The notes beneath the pieces were generated by a model. It was not told where the DNA came from, did no database searches, and was given only the letters and a program-made list of their open reading frames with translations. DNA of 64,000 nt, taken from CAXBCP01 sp963977005 (GTDB lineage Bacteria > Pseudomonadota > Alphaproteobacteria > MPNO01 > UBA830). Positions 25,315 through 34,144 of this stretch are shown piece by piece. The position numbers and the translations under genes are program-made. The stretch spans positions 186,001 through 250,000 of the forward strand of contig CAXBMQ010000001.1 of NCBI GenBank assembly GCA_963977005.1, given 5' to 3'. Each line of letters begins with the position of its first letter. Position 1 is the stretch's first letter.

Positions 25315-27060
25315 ATGGGCGCGTTTTATCTCACCCGAAAAGAGACGGCCGGAACGGATGCCTCGACGCGCGCGGATGACCGAATCCGCACGTGGTTCGA
25401 GCGCGAGGGTTTCCGCACGCCGATAATTCGCGATGCAGGGCCCTGGCGGCTTTACCTGTTTCCAAAGATCGTCTCTCCGACCGAAAATATCTTTGTCGAT
25501 ACGAATGACGATTTCTGTGCGGCCACCGGAACGCTTTTATACAGAAACACGACGGGCCGGGCGGCCCTGAAAGCGATCCTCGCCGATCACCGCGGTGCCG
25601 GGATCGACTGGACTGAAGCATTCGGACAATACGCTGTCATTCTGTGGGCCGGCGGAAAGCTCGAACTGATCGGAGACCCGATGGGCACCTATCCGGTCTG
25701 GTACGACGACGCGTCGACGGCGATATCGAGCAGTTTTCTGGCCGTCGCAAATGCCGCTGAAAACCTCAGCGTCGATCCGCAATGCGTGTACGAATACGTC
25801 TTCCAGGGTACGACTTACGGCGACCGGACCCTGTTCCGGGAAATCCGGCTCCATGCCGCGAGCGACGCGTTAACGCTGGGCGAAACTGTGAGCGCCGTGC
25901 CGGTTCACAAACCGATCCCGAACGACGTCATCGACGCGCCGATCGAAGAGCACGTCGAGCGGAACCTTGCGAATCTTCACCGTTACTACGATGCGATAGC
26001 GGCCTGTTTCGGCGACCGCATCGATACGGCACTGTCAGGCGGGTACGATTCGCGTCTCACGCTTGCCCTTCTCCAGAGTCACGGCATCAAACCGTTCATT
26101 CATGTCTATGGAAGCGAAACCGATGCCGACGTGCAGATCGCGAAGCAAATTGCCGGCGGGCAGGGCTTCGCGCTGGAGCATCAGGACAAGGGGAGCTTTC
26201 CGCCGGTCGAAGAAGACGCGTTTGCCGACGCGGTCTACCGAAACCTTTTTTCCTTCCACGGCCACCCGCCCGACGGGCTGTTCGACAACGGTACCGACTG
26301 GCCGACCCGGATATCCCGGTGCAGCGACGGCAAGGTGGCGCTGAATGGCGGCGGGGGCGAAATTTTCCGAAACTTTTTCTATCTGCCCGACCGGTCGTTT
26401 ACCGCACGGGAGATCCTCTGGTCGTTTTACGGCGGCTTCGACCCTGCGTGGTGCAGCAACGCGTTCGATGAAAAGGTTTATTTGTCGAACAAGGCGCGCA
26501 AAATCAGGCAGGCCGTGGGTGCCGAGACCGACCGCCTGTCTCGCGGGCAGGTCGAAGCGCTTTATCCGTTCTACCGGTGCCGGTACTGGATGGGACGCAA
26601 CAACAGCGTCAACAACAAGCTCGGTGCGGCACTGACGCCGTTCATCGATGCGAACATCGTGCCGGCGGCGCTCGCGCTGCCGTTACGCTACAAGAATTCG
26701 GGGCGGCTGGAAGCGCGCATGATAGAGGCCGTCAGCCCCGCGCTCGCGGCATATCCGTCGGATTACGGCCATTCCTTTGTCGGCGCGCCGCCGCTCAAAC
26801 GCCGGCTGAAGGACCTGATGGTGTATATGCGCCCCCCGCGGCTGCGCCGTCTGACCTTCAGGCTCAAACACCGCAAACCGCCGGAACGACCGTATTGGCT
26901 GAGCGAAGCGTATCTCAAACAGGTGATAGATACCGACACACCCTACATGCGCCAGTTCTTCAATATTCCCCGCGTTAACAGCCTGGAACATCTGAACCGG
27001 ATCTACACGCTGGAACTGCTGTTTCAGCACACCCTGCCGGCGCCTGCGGACAGAGCATGA
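25315..27060 (+). CDS. Asparagine-synthetase-like protein lacking the glutaminase Cys
   Basis: 581 residues from the ATG at 25315 (MGAFYLTRKETAG). The N-terminal half keeps the glutaminase-like fold (GQYAVILWAGGKLELIGDPMGTYPVWYDD), but residue 2 is Gly, not Cys, so glutamine hydrolysis is not expected. The synthetase half has the P-loop ALSGGYDSRLTLAL and NGGGGEIFRNFF, a diverged version of the second ATP-site motif. It is more distant from AsnB than the two homologs upstream. It may form an amide or peptide-like bond on the polysaccharide or on a peptide. The gene is divergent from the beta-helix gene and followed by a methyltransferase. The acceptor is unknown. Confidence 0.85.
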   Translation: MGAFYLTRKETAGTDASTRADDRIRTWFEREGFRTPIIRDAGPWRLYLFPKIVSPTENIFVDTNDDFCAATGTLLYRNTTGRAALKAILADHRGAGIDWTEAFGQYAVILWAGGKLELIGDPMGTYPVWYDDASTAISSSFLAVANAAENLSVDPQCVYEYVFQGTTYGDRTLFREIRLHAASDALTLGETVSAVPVHKPIPNDVIDAPIEEHVERNLANLHRYYDAIAACFGDRIDTALSGGYDSRLTLALLQSHGIKPFIHVYGSETDADVQIAKQIAGGQGFALEHQDKGSFPPVEEDAFADAVYRNLFSFHGHPPDGLFDNGTDWPTRISRCSDGKVALNGGGGEIFRNFFYLPDRSFTAREILWSFYGGFDPAWCSNAFDEKVYLSNKARKIRQAVGAETDRLSRGQVEALYPFYRCRYWMGRNNSVNNKLGAALTPFIDANIVPAALALPLRYKNSGRLEARMIEAVSPALAAYPSDYGHSFVGAPPLKRRLKDLMVYMRPPRLRRLTFRLKHRKPPERPYWLSEAYLKQVIDTDTPYMRQFFNIPRVNSLEHLNRIYTLELLFQHTLPAPADRA

Positions 27061-27203
27061 TATTTATCTACCGGTAGGATTTTCCCCATCTCCGCCGGTG
27101 AATTGCCCGGAAGCATGCCGCCTGCTATCGGTCGAAGTGGCGATGGGATATATTTGCACCCCGGTATACGTTTTACGCCTGATGAAAGAGTGAGTGCGCA
27201 GAC

Positions 27204-28019
27204 ATGTCGTCGTTTCAACCCACGGCTCGGCAACGGAGCGAGATCGCCTATCACGAAGCCCATGCCCAGAAAAATGCCGAAATCGCGACCCGGCCTGTTT
27301 CCCTGGACGTCGTAAATTCCGAAAAGCGACGATGGTGGAACGCTTACTGGACAACCTATGGCCTATTGCGTGCGAAAGACCTGAAAGGGAAGAACGTTCT
27401 TGTTGCGGGCTGCGGGTTTGGAGAGGATGCCATCCGCCTCGCCCACATGGGGGCCCGAGTCTATGCGTTCGACATATCGCCGGATATCATCGCATTGACG
27501 CGCCGGCGTGTCGAAACCCTCGGGCTTGCCAATATCGATCTGAAAATCATGCCCAGTGAAGCGATGGAGTATGAAGACGACTTTTTCGATTACGCTTTTT
27601 TCCTCGACATCCTCCACCATGTGGACATCCCGAATACGGTTGCGGAAATAAAACGCGTCATGAAACCGGGCGGCGAGATAATCGGAGACGAGCTTTATAC
27701 GCACAGCGTGTTGCAGAAAAACATTCGCGAATCGTGGCTTGTCAGGAAGTTTCTTTATCCACGGATGCAGGGATACGTTTACGGCGATTCGGAACCCTAT
27801 ATCACCGACGACGAACACAAGATCGACGAAGATGAATTCAGGTATGTGCAGGACATCTGCGCGGAGACGAAGGTTCAGTATTACAACATTCTTGTCGGGC
27901 GGATTTTTCCGTTCGGTTTTTCCTGGCTGCAAAAGATGGATCGTCTTGCTGCAATGATGCTTTTTGGATGGGGACGCTATCTGGCCGGACGAATCGTCTT
28001 TGTCGGAAAACTGGGTTAG
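27204..28019 (+). CDS. SAM-dependent methyltransferase (class I)
   Basis: 271 residues. SAM-binding motif I is VLVAGCGFGEDAIRLA near residue 70, motif II is VYAFDISPDII, and FFDYAFFLDILHHVDIP is the motif IV region, followed by EIKRVMKPGGEIIGDE. These identify a Rossmann-fold methyltransferase of the ubiE/type-11 kind. The N-terminus (YHEAHAQKNAE) resembles sugar or lipid methyltransferases in polysaccharide loci. It probably methylates a sugar or a lipid-linked intermediate; the target is unknown. It starts the rightward region-2 cluster; 208 nt separate it from the epimerase gene. Confidence 0.88.
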   Translation: MSSFQPTARQRSEIAYHEAHAQKNAEIATRPVSLDVVNSEKRRWWNAYWTTYGLLRAKDLKGKNVLVAGCGFGEDAIRLAHMGARVYAFDISPDIIALTRRRVETLGLANIDLKIMPSEAMEYEDDFFDYAFFLDILHHVDIPNTVAEIKRVMKPGGEIIGDELYTHSVLQKNIRESWLVRKFLYPRMQGYVYGDSEPYITDDEHKIDEDEFRYVQDICAETKVQYYNILVGRIFPFGFSWLQKMDRLAAMMLFGWGRYLAGRIVFVGKLG

Positions 28020-28227
28020 GCACCGGAACGAGCGCGCCCGTCAGCGAAATTTTCGGCCGCGGCCGGCATATACCGAGCGGGTCAGACCGAGACGATAGGC
28101 TCCCGGCGACGGCCCGAACCCGGCGGGTGGGCGCGGTCGTATAATATCCGGCACCAACCTTCGGCGTTGCACAGCGCGGTTTTCTGACCTATTCCAGCAC
28201 CCATTCAACGCTTTGCCGGAAAACAGA

Positions 28228-29334
28228 ATGCCCGCAACTTTCCACCTGATCGCCGCTGCTCGGCCGAATTTCATGAAGATCGCGCCGGTCTATCACGCCC
28301 TGAAGGCGGCGGACTGGTGCGAACCGGTGATTGTCCACACCGGCCAGCATTACGACGCCAATATGTCGGACAGTTTCTTCGAGGATCTCGGCCTGCCGAC
28401 ACCCGATTACAATCTTGAAGTCGGCAGCGGGACCCATGCCGAGCAGACGGGCGCCGTGATGATCGCCTATGAAAAAATCCTGATGGACACGCCCCCCGAT
28501 GCCACGATCGTGGTCGGCGACGTGAATTCCACGATCGCCTGCACGCTGGCGGCGAAGAAACTCTGCCTGACCGTCGCCCATCTCGAAGCGGGCCTGCGCA
28601 GCCGCGATTGGGACATGCCGGAGGAAATCAACCGGATCGTCACCGATTCCATCTCCGATATTCTCTGGACGCCCTCGCCCGACGGCGACGAGAACCTGCT
28701 GGCGGAGGGCGTTGCGGCATCGAGGATCACCCGGGTCGGCAACGTGATGCTGGATTCCTACGAGCTGATGCGCCCGCGGATCGAAGCGGAGATCCCGCGC
28801 AAGGAATTCGGCCTGGACGAAAAAGGCTATGGCATCGTCACATTGCACCGCCCCAGCAACGTCGACCGCAAGGAAACGCTGGCGCCGCTGGTGGATGCCC
28901 TGAAGACAGCCGCCGCACGTATACCGCTGCTTTTCCCGCTGCACCCGCGGACCCGGAAAAGCCTCGAAACCCATGGCCTGCTGGACGATTTTCTGGCGGC
29001 ACCGGGCGTTCATGTCAGCGGGCCGATCAACTATATCCGCTTCATGGGACTGGTGCGCGAGGCCGCCCTGGTGATCACCGATTCCGGCGGCATCCAGGAA
29101 GAAACCACCTATCTCGACATTCCCTGCATCACACTGCGGGAAAACACGGAACGGCCGATCACGGTGTCCGAGGGCACGAACCGCCTGGCAAAAATTGCGG
29201 ACCTTCCCGGTTTCGTCGAAGAAATTCTCGACGGGCAATGGCCGGCGGGGCGCAAACCCGATTTGTGGGACGGCGCGACGGCCGAGCGTATCCTGCACGA
29301 CCTGCGCACACGATTTGCATCCTTGCCCGGCTAG
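28228..29334 (+). CDS. wecB: UDP-N-acetylglucosamine 2-epimerase
   Basis: 368 residues from the ATG at 28228 (MPATFHLIAAARPNFMKIAP); the in-frame TTG at 28213 is less likely. Family motifs: ARPNFMKIAPV, IVHTGQHYDANMSDSFF, VVGDVNSTIACTLAAKK, VAHLEAGLRSRDWDMPEEIN, GIVTLHRPSNVD, LVITDSGGIQEE and LRENTERPIT. It interconverts UDP-GlcNAc and UDP-ManNAc, supplying ManNAc-type residues for a cell-surface polymer. No ManNAc dehydrogenase (WecC) gene is seen in the window, so the product may be ManNAc itself or the enzyme may act on a related nucleotide sugar. It is followed by a GT2 gene in the same direction. Confidence 0.93.
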   Translation: MPATFHLIAAARPNFMKIAPVYHALKAADWCEPVIVHTGQHYDANMSDSFFEDLGLPTPDYNLEVGSGTHAEQTGAVMIAYEKILMDTPPDATIVVGDVNSTIACTLAAKKLCLTVAHLEAGLRSRDWDMPEEINRIVTDSISDILWTPSPDGDENLLAEGVAASRITRVGNVMLDSYELMRPRIEAEIPRKEFGLDEKGYGIVTLHRPSNVDRKETLAPLVDALKTAAARIPLLFPLHPRTRKSLETHGLLDDFLAAPGVHVSGPINYIRFMGLVREAALVITDSGGIQEETTYLDIPCITLRENTERPITVSEGTNRLAKIADLPGFVEEILDGQWPAGRKPDLWDGATAERILHDLRTRFASLPG

Positions 29335-29400
29335 GGTATCCGGTTGACACCCCTTTACTGCGATGATGAAGATGAACGTAGCCAATAGAATGAGTGTTTG

Positions 29401-30330
29401 ATGTCAGTTTCCATCGTCATGGCTGCGTATAATGCAGAGAATACAATTGCCGAAACGCTCGAGAGCCTGATCGCGCAGACCTATCCGGACAAGGAGATCA
29501 TCGTCACCGACGATGGATCACAGGATTCCACGGGCCGCATACTCGACGAGTTCGCCAGTCGGTATCCCGACCTGATCAAAGTCATCCACCAGGCGAACCA
29601 GGGACAGTCGATCGCACGAAATGCGGCGATCGCCGAAGCGAAAGGCGACTTTATCGCCTTTATGGACTCGGACGATCTATGGGCCCCGAACAAAATCGAA
29701 AGACAGGTTGAGTTCCTGTCCCGGAATCCCGAATTCGGGATGGTGTATACCGAAGGCATGACAATCGATGCCGAGGGTAAAAAACTCGAACCCTTCGATT
29801 GTTCGGTGGAATTCACCGGAAACTGCTTCGAGACGCTCTATACCAAAAACAATATTATCGGGACGTCGGTGATGGTCCGCCGACCGGTTCTCGAAGACGT
29901 CGGCACCTTCGTGCCGGAGTTGCGGGCTTGCGAGAACTGGGAGCTGTGGACCCGGATATCACACAAATACGCGATTACGTTTCTGGACGAAGAACTTGCC
30001 TATTATCGCCGCCACGGATCCAACATGACGTCGAACACGGCCTGGATGCGTGAAAACAGGCTGAAGGCGATACACCACAATCACGTCCTTTACCGCGATA
30101 CCGTCCCGAACGAAGCGAGAATGACGCGAAACGCCTATTACATAGCGCATCGGGGTTTTGCCTCGGAGTATCTGGGCGCACTCGACTTAAGAAGCGCCCG
30201 CGCCGAGATACTCTCCGCGATAAGGTATAATCCGCTGGATCCACGAATGTATTTCTGGCTCATCCAGTCGCTGATGGGACGGAAGGCGCTCGTTGCGCTT
30301 CGGCGACTCAAAAGCCGCCTGAAGCCATGA
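29401..30330 (+). CDS. Family 2 glycosyltransferase
   Basis: 309 residues. The start is the ATG at 29401; a TTG one codon earlier is not needed. The GT-A fold is clear: VSIVMAAYNAENTIAETLES, EIIVTDDGSQDST (nucleotide-binding Asp pair), the metal-binding DSDD in FMDSDDLWAPNK, and an acceptor region with ACENWELWTRIS (ED-like catalytic motif). No membrane segments are evident apart from a possible amphipathic C-terminus. It likely adds one sugar to the repeat unit. It is co-directional with wecB, 66 nt downstream of it. Confidence 0.92.
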   Translation: MSVSIVMAAYNAENTIAETLESLIAQTYPDKEIIVTDDGSQDSTGRILDEFASRYPDLIKVIHQANQGQSIARNAAIAEAKGDFIAFMDSDDLWAPNKIERQVEFLSRNPEFGMVYTEGMTIDAEGKKLEPFDCSVEFTGNCFETLYTKNNIIGTSVMVRRPVLEDVGTFVPELRACENWELWTRISHKYAITFLDEELAYYRRHGSNMTSNTAWMRENRLKAIHHNHVLYRDTVPNEARMTRNAYYIAHRGFASEYLGALDLRSARAEILSAIRYNPLDPRMYFWLIQSLMGRKALVALRRLKSRLKP

Positions 30331-30345
30331 TTGGCAGCGAGACCA

Positions 30346-31035
30346 ATGCAGAACACGCTGAATACGCTTACTGAATTATTCTACCGAAACGGACTCGTTC
30401 TGGTTATCGAGGCAGATGACGGGACGGGTGCCTCCCCACCGGATGGGAACGGAAAGCACCTCCACTTCGCAATTCCGGACCTGGCGAGAGCGGGAATCGA
30501 ATCGACATTGAAGCCGGTTCTCGATGACCGCATCGGTACCGGAAGCACGGTGCCGGTACTGGTTGTTCTGGACCGAATCTGGGATCGCCCGCTTCCGTCC
30601 GGAGAGCATGCGAATGGCTGGCGCTCACGGCGTGAATTCTACAGGCGCCTACGCGCCCTGCTTCCGGACCAGTGCGAGCTCATCCTGATCGCGGACGATC
30701 CGGCGAATCTCCGGAACCCGAAGTTGCTGATCCGCACGCTCCTGCGGCTGCTCTGCGGCAATCGCCGTCAAACCGCGTTTTCGGGACGCTATATCGCGGA
30801 ACTGAAAGCAGAGGGTTTTGGCAATGTCGACCGGTTTCACGTCGTACCGGAACTGGAGAGCATGAGATCCCTTATCTCGGCACATCGTCGGGCGAGCCTC
30901 AGCTATCTGCGCAGAGTACATCGGCAGACCATGGCGTTCCCGAAGGATCCGACAGCGTGGCCCAAATGGATTGCGATATGGTGCGGGTTGGGACAACGCG
31001 TCATACCGACCCAGCTGCTCTGGGCCCATCGTTGA
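30346..31035 (+). CDS. Hypothetical protein
   Basis: 229 residues from the ATG at 30346. I do not recognise the family with certainty. Visible: a hydrophobic strand near the start (NGLVLVIEADDG), PVLVVLDRIWDRPLP in the middle, FYRRLRALLPDQCELILIADD (a strand-turn seen in degenerate methyltransferase folds) and a C-terminal segment IAIWCGLGQRVIPTQLLWAHR. There is no glycine-rich SAM motif. It is tightly packed between the GT2 gene (16 nt) and the phosphotransferase gene, with which it overlaps. It could be a non-catalytic or highly diverged methyltransferase-like protein acting with the kinase. Codon use matches its neighbours. Confidence 0.6.
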   Translation: MQNTLNTLTELFYRNGLVLVIEADDGTGASPPDGNGKHLHFAIPDLARAGIESTLKPVLDDRIGTGSTVPVLVVLDRIWDRPLPSGEHANGWRSRREFYRRLRALLPDQCELILIADDPANLRNPKLLIRTLLRLLCGNRRQTAFSGRYIAELKAEGFGNVDRFHVVPELESMRSLISAHRRASLSYLRRVHRQTMAFPKDPTAWPKWIAIWCGLGQRVIPTQLLWAHR

Positions 31036-31934
31036 TTGACGAGATTGAATCCGTTCTCCGGCGAGAAGGCGTTCTCCCCGCCGGGACGCGTGCACCGGTC
31101 AACCTACATCTTGGCCGAAGCATGCTTCTGGAATTCTTTCCGGCCGGCACCGCGCCCGTCGCGGTGAAAGCGGTATCAGACGACCCGGATGCGGCAAACA
31201 GCCTGCGTCGGGAGTTCGACGCCCTCTCACTGCAGCTACCCAGCTATGCCGATCTGATACCAAAGCCGTTGACGCTGACATCCACCGGCGCGGTAACGCT
31301 GTTCGCGATGGAAAACATTTCTCACAGAAACCTCGGGATCGCGGAGCTTGACCGCCTGCCCGATGCGCGTGTGGACAGGCTGGTCGCTTTCCTGACCGAC
31401 CGCGACAAACCTCTTCCGGCCGGTTTGGAGAACGCCCCGAATATTCTCGACCAGTACATGGAAGCCCGGTCGAGCCTGCCGCCTGCACTGGCCCAGACAA
31501 TGGCGGACCTGGAAGCCTCGCGGGATTGGCGGGGCAAACTCGCCGCGCTGAAACCCGTACCGCAGCACAGCGACCTGTCGATGAATAACATCGGGCTTTG
31601 CAAAAATGGCGTGATCGTCTTCGACTGGGAAGATTACGGCAATGTCGTGCTCCCGGGATTCGATTTCCTGACCCTCGTTCTTTCAGGCCTGAAATTTTCC
31701 GCGGAGGCGGTCGAGGTCTATGTGAAGACACATATGGAGAGTACGGATCATCCCGGGGCGTGGTGCAGAACCGTCGCCGACGCCCTGAACCTGAACACCG
31801 GCCACGCCTTCGATTTCGCAATGATTACCGCTATTGTGTTTCTCGATCAGAAAAAGAAGCTCGGATACGGAACGAAAATTACCGGTTATCTCGAACAGAT
31901 GCTGAGTGATGCCGCGACACGGTTTTTCAGATGA
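30978..31934 (+). CDS. Phosphotransferase-like kinase (APH/choline kinase fold)
   Basis: About 318 residues using the ATG at 30978. A TTG at 31032 overlapping the previous stop (TTGA) is an alternative start, and the longer frame back to 30672 is antisense-like noise inside the previous gene. The kinase core is recognisable: VAVKAVSDDPDAANSLRREF (ATP-binding Lys), the catalytic loop PQHSDLSMNNIGLC (HxD...N) and the metal-binding Asp in VIVFDWEDYGNV, matching aminoglycoside/choline phosphotransferases. It may phosphorylate a sugar, glycerol or amino alcohol used to decorate the polymer. The CDP-glycerol genes immediately downstream suggest a phospho-substituent theme; that link is inference. 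Confidence 0.82.
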   Translation: MVRVGTTRHTDPAALGPSLIDEIESVLRREGVLPAGTRAPVNLHLGRSMLLEFFPAGTAPVAVKAVSDDPDAANSLRREFDALSLQLPSYADLIPKPLTLTSTGAVTLFAMENISHRNLGIAELDRLPDARVDRLVAFLTDRDKPLPAGLENAPNILDQYMEARSSLPPALAQTMADLEASRDWRGKLAALKPVPQHSDLSMNNIGLCKNGVIVFDWEDYGNVVLPGFDFLTLVLSGLKFSAEAVEVYVKTHMESTDHPGAWCRTVADALNLNTGHAFDFAMITAIVFLDQKKKLGYGTKITGYLEQMLSDAATRFFR

Positions 31935-32001
31935 GCCGTGACGCGTACCGGCTGAATGCACCTTCGAAGTTGTCGGACGCCGCCGAATTGCAAGAATAGC
32001 C

Positions 32002-33108
32002 ATGAATTATTCGACATATCAGCAAGGTCTGGTTTCAGCCTGTCGGCAACTGGCAAACAGCACCGGTCTGCGCAGGCGCCGCCGCGTCATATTCGCCGCG
32101 CCCACGGACTTTCATCTCGATCACCTGATGCCGGTGATAGAAGAAGTCAGATCCGATCGCCGTCTGCGCCCGTGCCTGCTGGCGATGCCCGACCTTCAGA
32201 CGGTTCCGGAACTCGAAGGCGTCGATATCGTCGATTACGACCGGTTCATGAAACGGGGGCGCTGGAAGTTCTTCGACCTTATCGTGACAACTGAATTCTG
32301 GGGCGTCCCGTGGTGGTTCACAAGCGGTGCGCGGGCGTTCGTCAACCATGGAGTGGGCCCGAAGAAAGATTATCTGGACCGACTTTCCGATGGCGGGTTC
32401 ACCCATGTTTTTGCCGCAGGTCAAACGACCCGCGACGATGTCGCGGACATTCTTGCGCAAAGCAACGCCCGTGGCACCGAGATCGTCGATATCGGCCTTC
32501 CATCGACGGACAGTCTCGAGGCACAGGGAAATGCGCGGCGGAAAGAAATTTATACCGGCAGGCCGACGCTTCTCTACGCACCCTCCTGGCACGTCGATCC
32601 TGCACTCATTCCGATGGACGAGGAAATTCTGACGCAACTGGGCGACATCCCGAGTGCCGACGTCGTTATCCGCCCCCATCCCAATCTGCTCAAACCCGAG
32701 CGTTGCGGCGGTCTTGTCTGGCAGTCCGTGTTCGATGACCTTGCACGAACAGGGTGCGAGATCTCGCTGGGGACGCCGATGATCGATGATCTTTGTCGGG
32801 CGGATGTTATCCTCGGCGACATAAGTTCCGTGCTCTACGAATTTCTGTTTTTCGACCGTCCGGGGATGCTCTATGTCCCGGAAGACGTGTTTAACACAAC
32901 CTTTTCCGCAGATTCGCGCGAACGGCTGACCGGGGCCTATCATCGCATGGGGTCCGCGAACGAATTGCCCGGTTTGCTGGCAGACCTTCTGACGCGGCCC
33001 GACCCCAAAGCGGCGGGCCGGCAGAAACTGATGGCGGTAACGTTTTTCAATCCCGGGCACGCCGCCGAAGCTGCGGCAAAAGCCGTGTCCGATATTGTTT
33101 TTTCTTGA
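32002..33108 (+). CDS. CDP-glycerol glycerophosphotransferase-like protein
   Basis: 368 residues with a GT-B-like fold of the TagB/TagF type: PTLLYAPSWHVDP, VVIRPHPNLLKPE, then DVILGDISSVLYEFLFFDRPGMLYV, where the last motif (D-x-SS-x-x-x-E) is the hallmark of CDP-glycerol phosphotransferases. The N-terminal half has FVNHGVGPKKDYL (H-G motif). It should transfer glycerol-3-phosphate from CDP-glycerol to a sugar or lipid-linked acceptor. The next two genes make glycerol-3-phosphate and CDP-glycerol, so this gene is probably the end user. Such enzymes are best known from Gram-positive teichoic acids; here it sits in a Gram-negative EPS cluster. Confidence 0.9.
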   Translation: MNYSTYQQGLVSACRQLANSTGLRRRRRVIFAAPTDFHLDHLMPVIEEVRSDRRLRPCLLAMPDLQTVPELEGVDIVDYDRFMKRGRWKFFDLIVTTEFWGVPWWFTSGARAFVNHGVGPKKDYLDRLSDGGFTHVFAAGQTTRDDVADILAQSNARGTEIVDIGLPSTDSLEAQGNARRKEIYTGRPTLLYAPSWHVDPALIPMDEEILTQLGDIPSADVVIRPHPNLLKPERCGGLVWQSVFDDLARTGCEISLGTPMIDDLCRADVILGDISSVLYEFLFFDRPGMLYVPEDVFNTTFSADSRERLTGAYHRMGSANELPGLLADLLTRPDPKAAGRQKLMAVTFFNPGHAAEAAAKAVSDIVFS

Positions 33109-33162
33109 CCCGGCACCGTCGAAGCCCGATCCAATAGCCGGTACACAGTAAAAAATAGCGAT

Positions 33163-34134
33163 ATGACCGAAAATTCAGCCGAAATCGTCGTCGCCGGGGG
33201 CGGATCCTTTGGCACTGCCGTCGCCCAGCAAGCCAGCATGTCAGGGCAGAAAATTACGCTATTCTGCCGCGATCCCGAGACGCGGGACGCAATCAATAAC
33301 GAGCATCGCAATATCCGGTATTTTCCCAACACCCGGCTATCGGACAACCTGACGGCGACCTGCGATCCCGGTGCGATGACCGGCGCCTCCCAATTGTTCG
33401 TCGCGATACCCTCAGGGTCGATCAGAAGTACCTTTGAGGCACTTGCCGGCGACCTACAGGAACTCGAACACATCGTGCTCCTTTCGAAGGGACTGTGCGA
33501 TGTTCATGACACCTTCGACGCGTTCTTTTCGGAGTTGCTGCCGCACACCAGCATTTCGAGTCTGAAGGGACCTACATTCGCCCGCCAATTGCTTCTCGGC
33601 GTCTCCAGCGGGATGACGTTGGGGACATCGGACGAAGGAGCCATAACCGAAATATCGTCATTGTTCGAAAAGTCGTGCGTCCAGCTCGACTACCATGCTT
33701 CGGCGCGCGACGTGGAGCACGTGAGCGCCCTGAAGAATATCTACGCGATCGCCCTGGGGGCGCTCAATGCCATCGACGACAGCGAAAATCTGACATTTCT
33801 GGGCACGACAAAAATTCTCCAGGAAATGAGACTGGTTCTTCGCTCTCTTGAATGCGACGAAGGGATTCTCTGGAAGCACTGCGGCGCGGGCGATCTTTTG
33901 ATGACGTCCCTGTCCAACCAGAGCAGGAACAGAACCCTCGGCTATTTCCTCGGAAAGGACTTCGATCTGCGGCTCGACGACAATCCGATCGTGCTCGAAG
34001 GAGTCAAGAGCCTGCGGTATTTCAGCAATGAGGCAGCAGGATCGACTTTCCCCATCATCGACATAACGACCAAACTTGTAAGTAAAGAGATATCGGCCAA
34101 TGAATTCTTCGACCGCTTTGTTTCATACGCCTGA
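33163..34134 (+). CDS. NAD(P)-dependent glycerol-3-phosphate dehydrogenase-like (GpsA family)
   Basis: 323 residues. The N-terminal Rossmann motif is VVAGGGSFGTAVAQQ, then LFCRDPETRDAINNEHRN. LVVAIPSG-like strand LFVAIPSG, LSKGLC and SLKGPTFARQL match GpsA, as do the catalytic Lys in SALKNIYAIALG and the GAGDLLMTSLSNQSRNR motif. It reduces dihydroxyacetone phosphate to sn-glycerol-3-phosphate. It is slightly shorter and more diverged than housekeeping GpsA, consistent with a dedicated copy for the CDP-glycerol route. It starts 54 nt after the transferase gene and 10 nt before the cytidylyltransferase gene. Confidence 0.9.
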   Translation: MTENSAEIVVAGGGSFGTAVAQQASMSGQKITLFCRDPETRDAINNEHRNIRYFPNTRLSDNLTATCDPGAMTGASQLFVAIPSGSIRSTFEALAGDLQELEHIVLLSKGLCDVHDTFDAFFSELLPHTSISSLKGPTFARQLLLGVSSGMTLGTSDEGAITEISSLFEKSCVQLDYHASARDVEHVSALKNIYAIALGALNAIDDSENLTFLGTTKILQEMRLVLRSLECDEGILWKHCGAGDLLMTSLSNQSRNRTLGYFLGKDFDLRLDDNPIVLEGVKSLRYFSNEAAGSTFPIIDITTKLVSKEISANEFFDRFVSYA

Positions 34135-34144
34135 CTGACGCCCC

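Noticed and set aside
27068..27077. CTACCGGTAG palindrome after the third asparagine-synthetase homolog as a terminator
   Set aside because: It has no loop and a very short stem, with only four T residues nearby.
28189..29385. 398-codon minus-strand frame over the UDP-GlcNAc 2-epimerase gene
   Set aside because: All epimerase signatures are on the plus strand.
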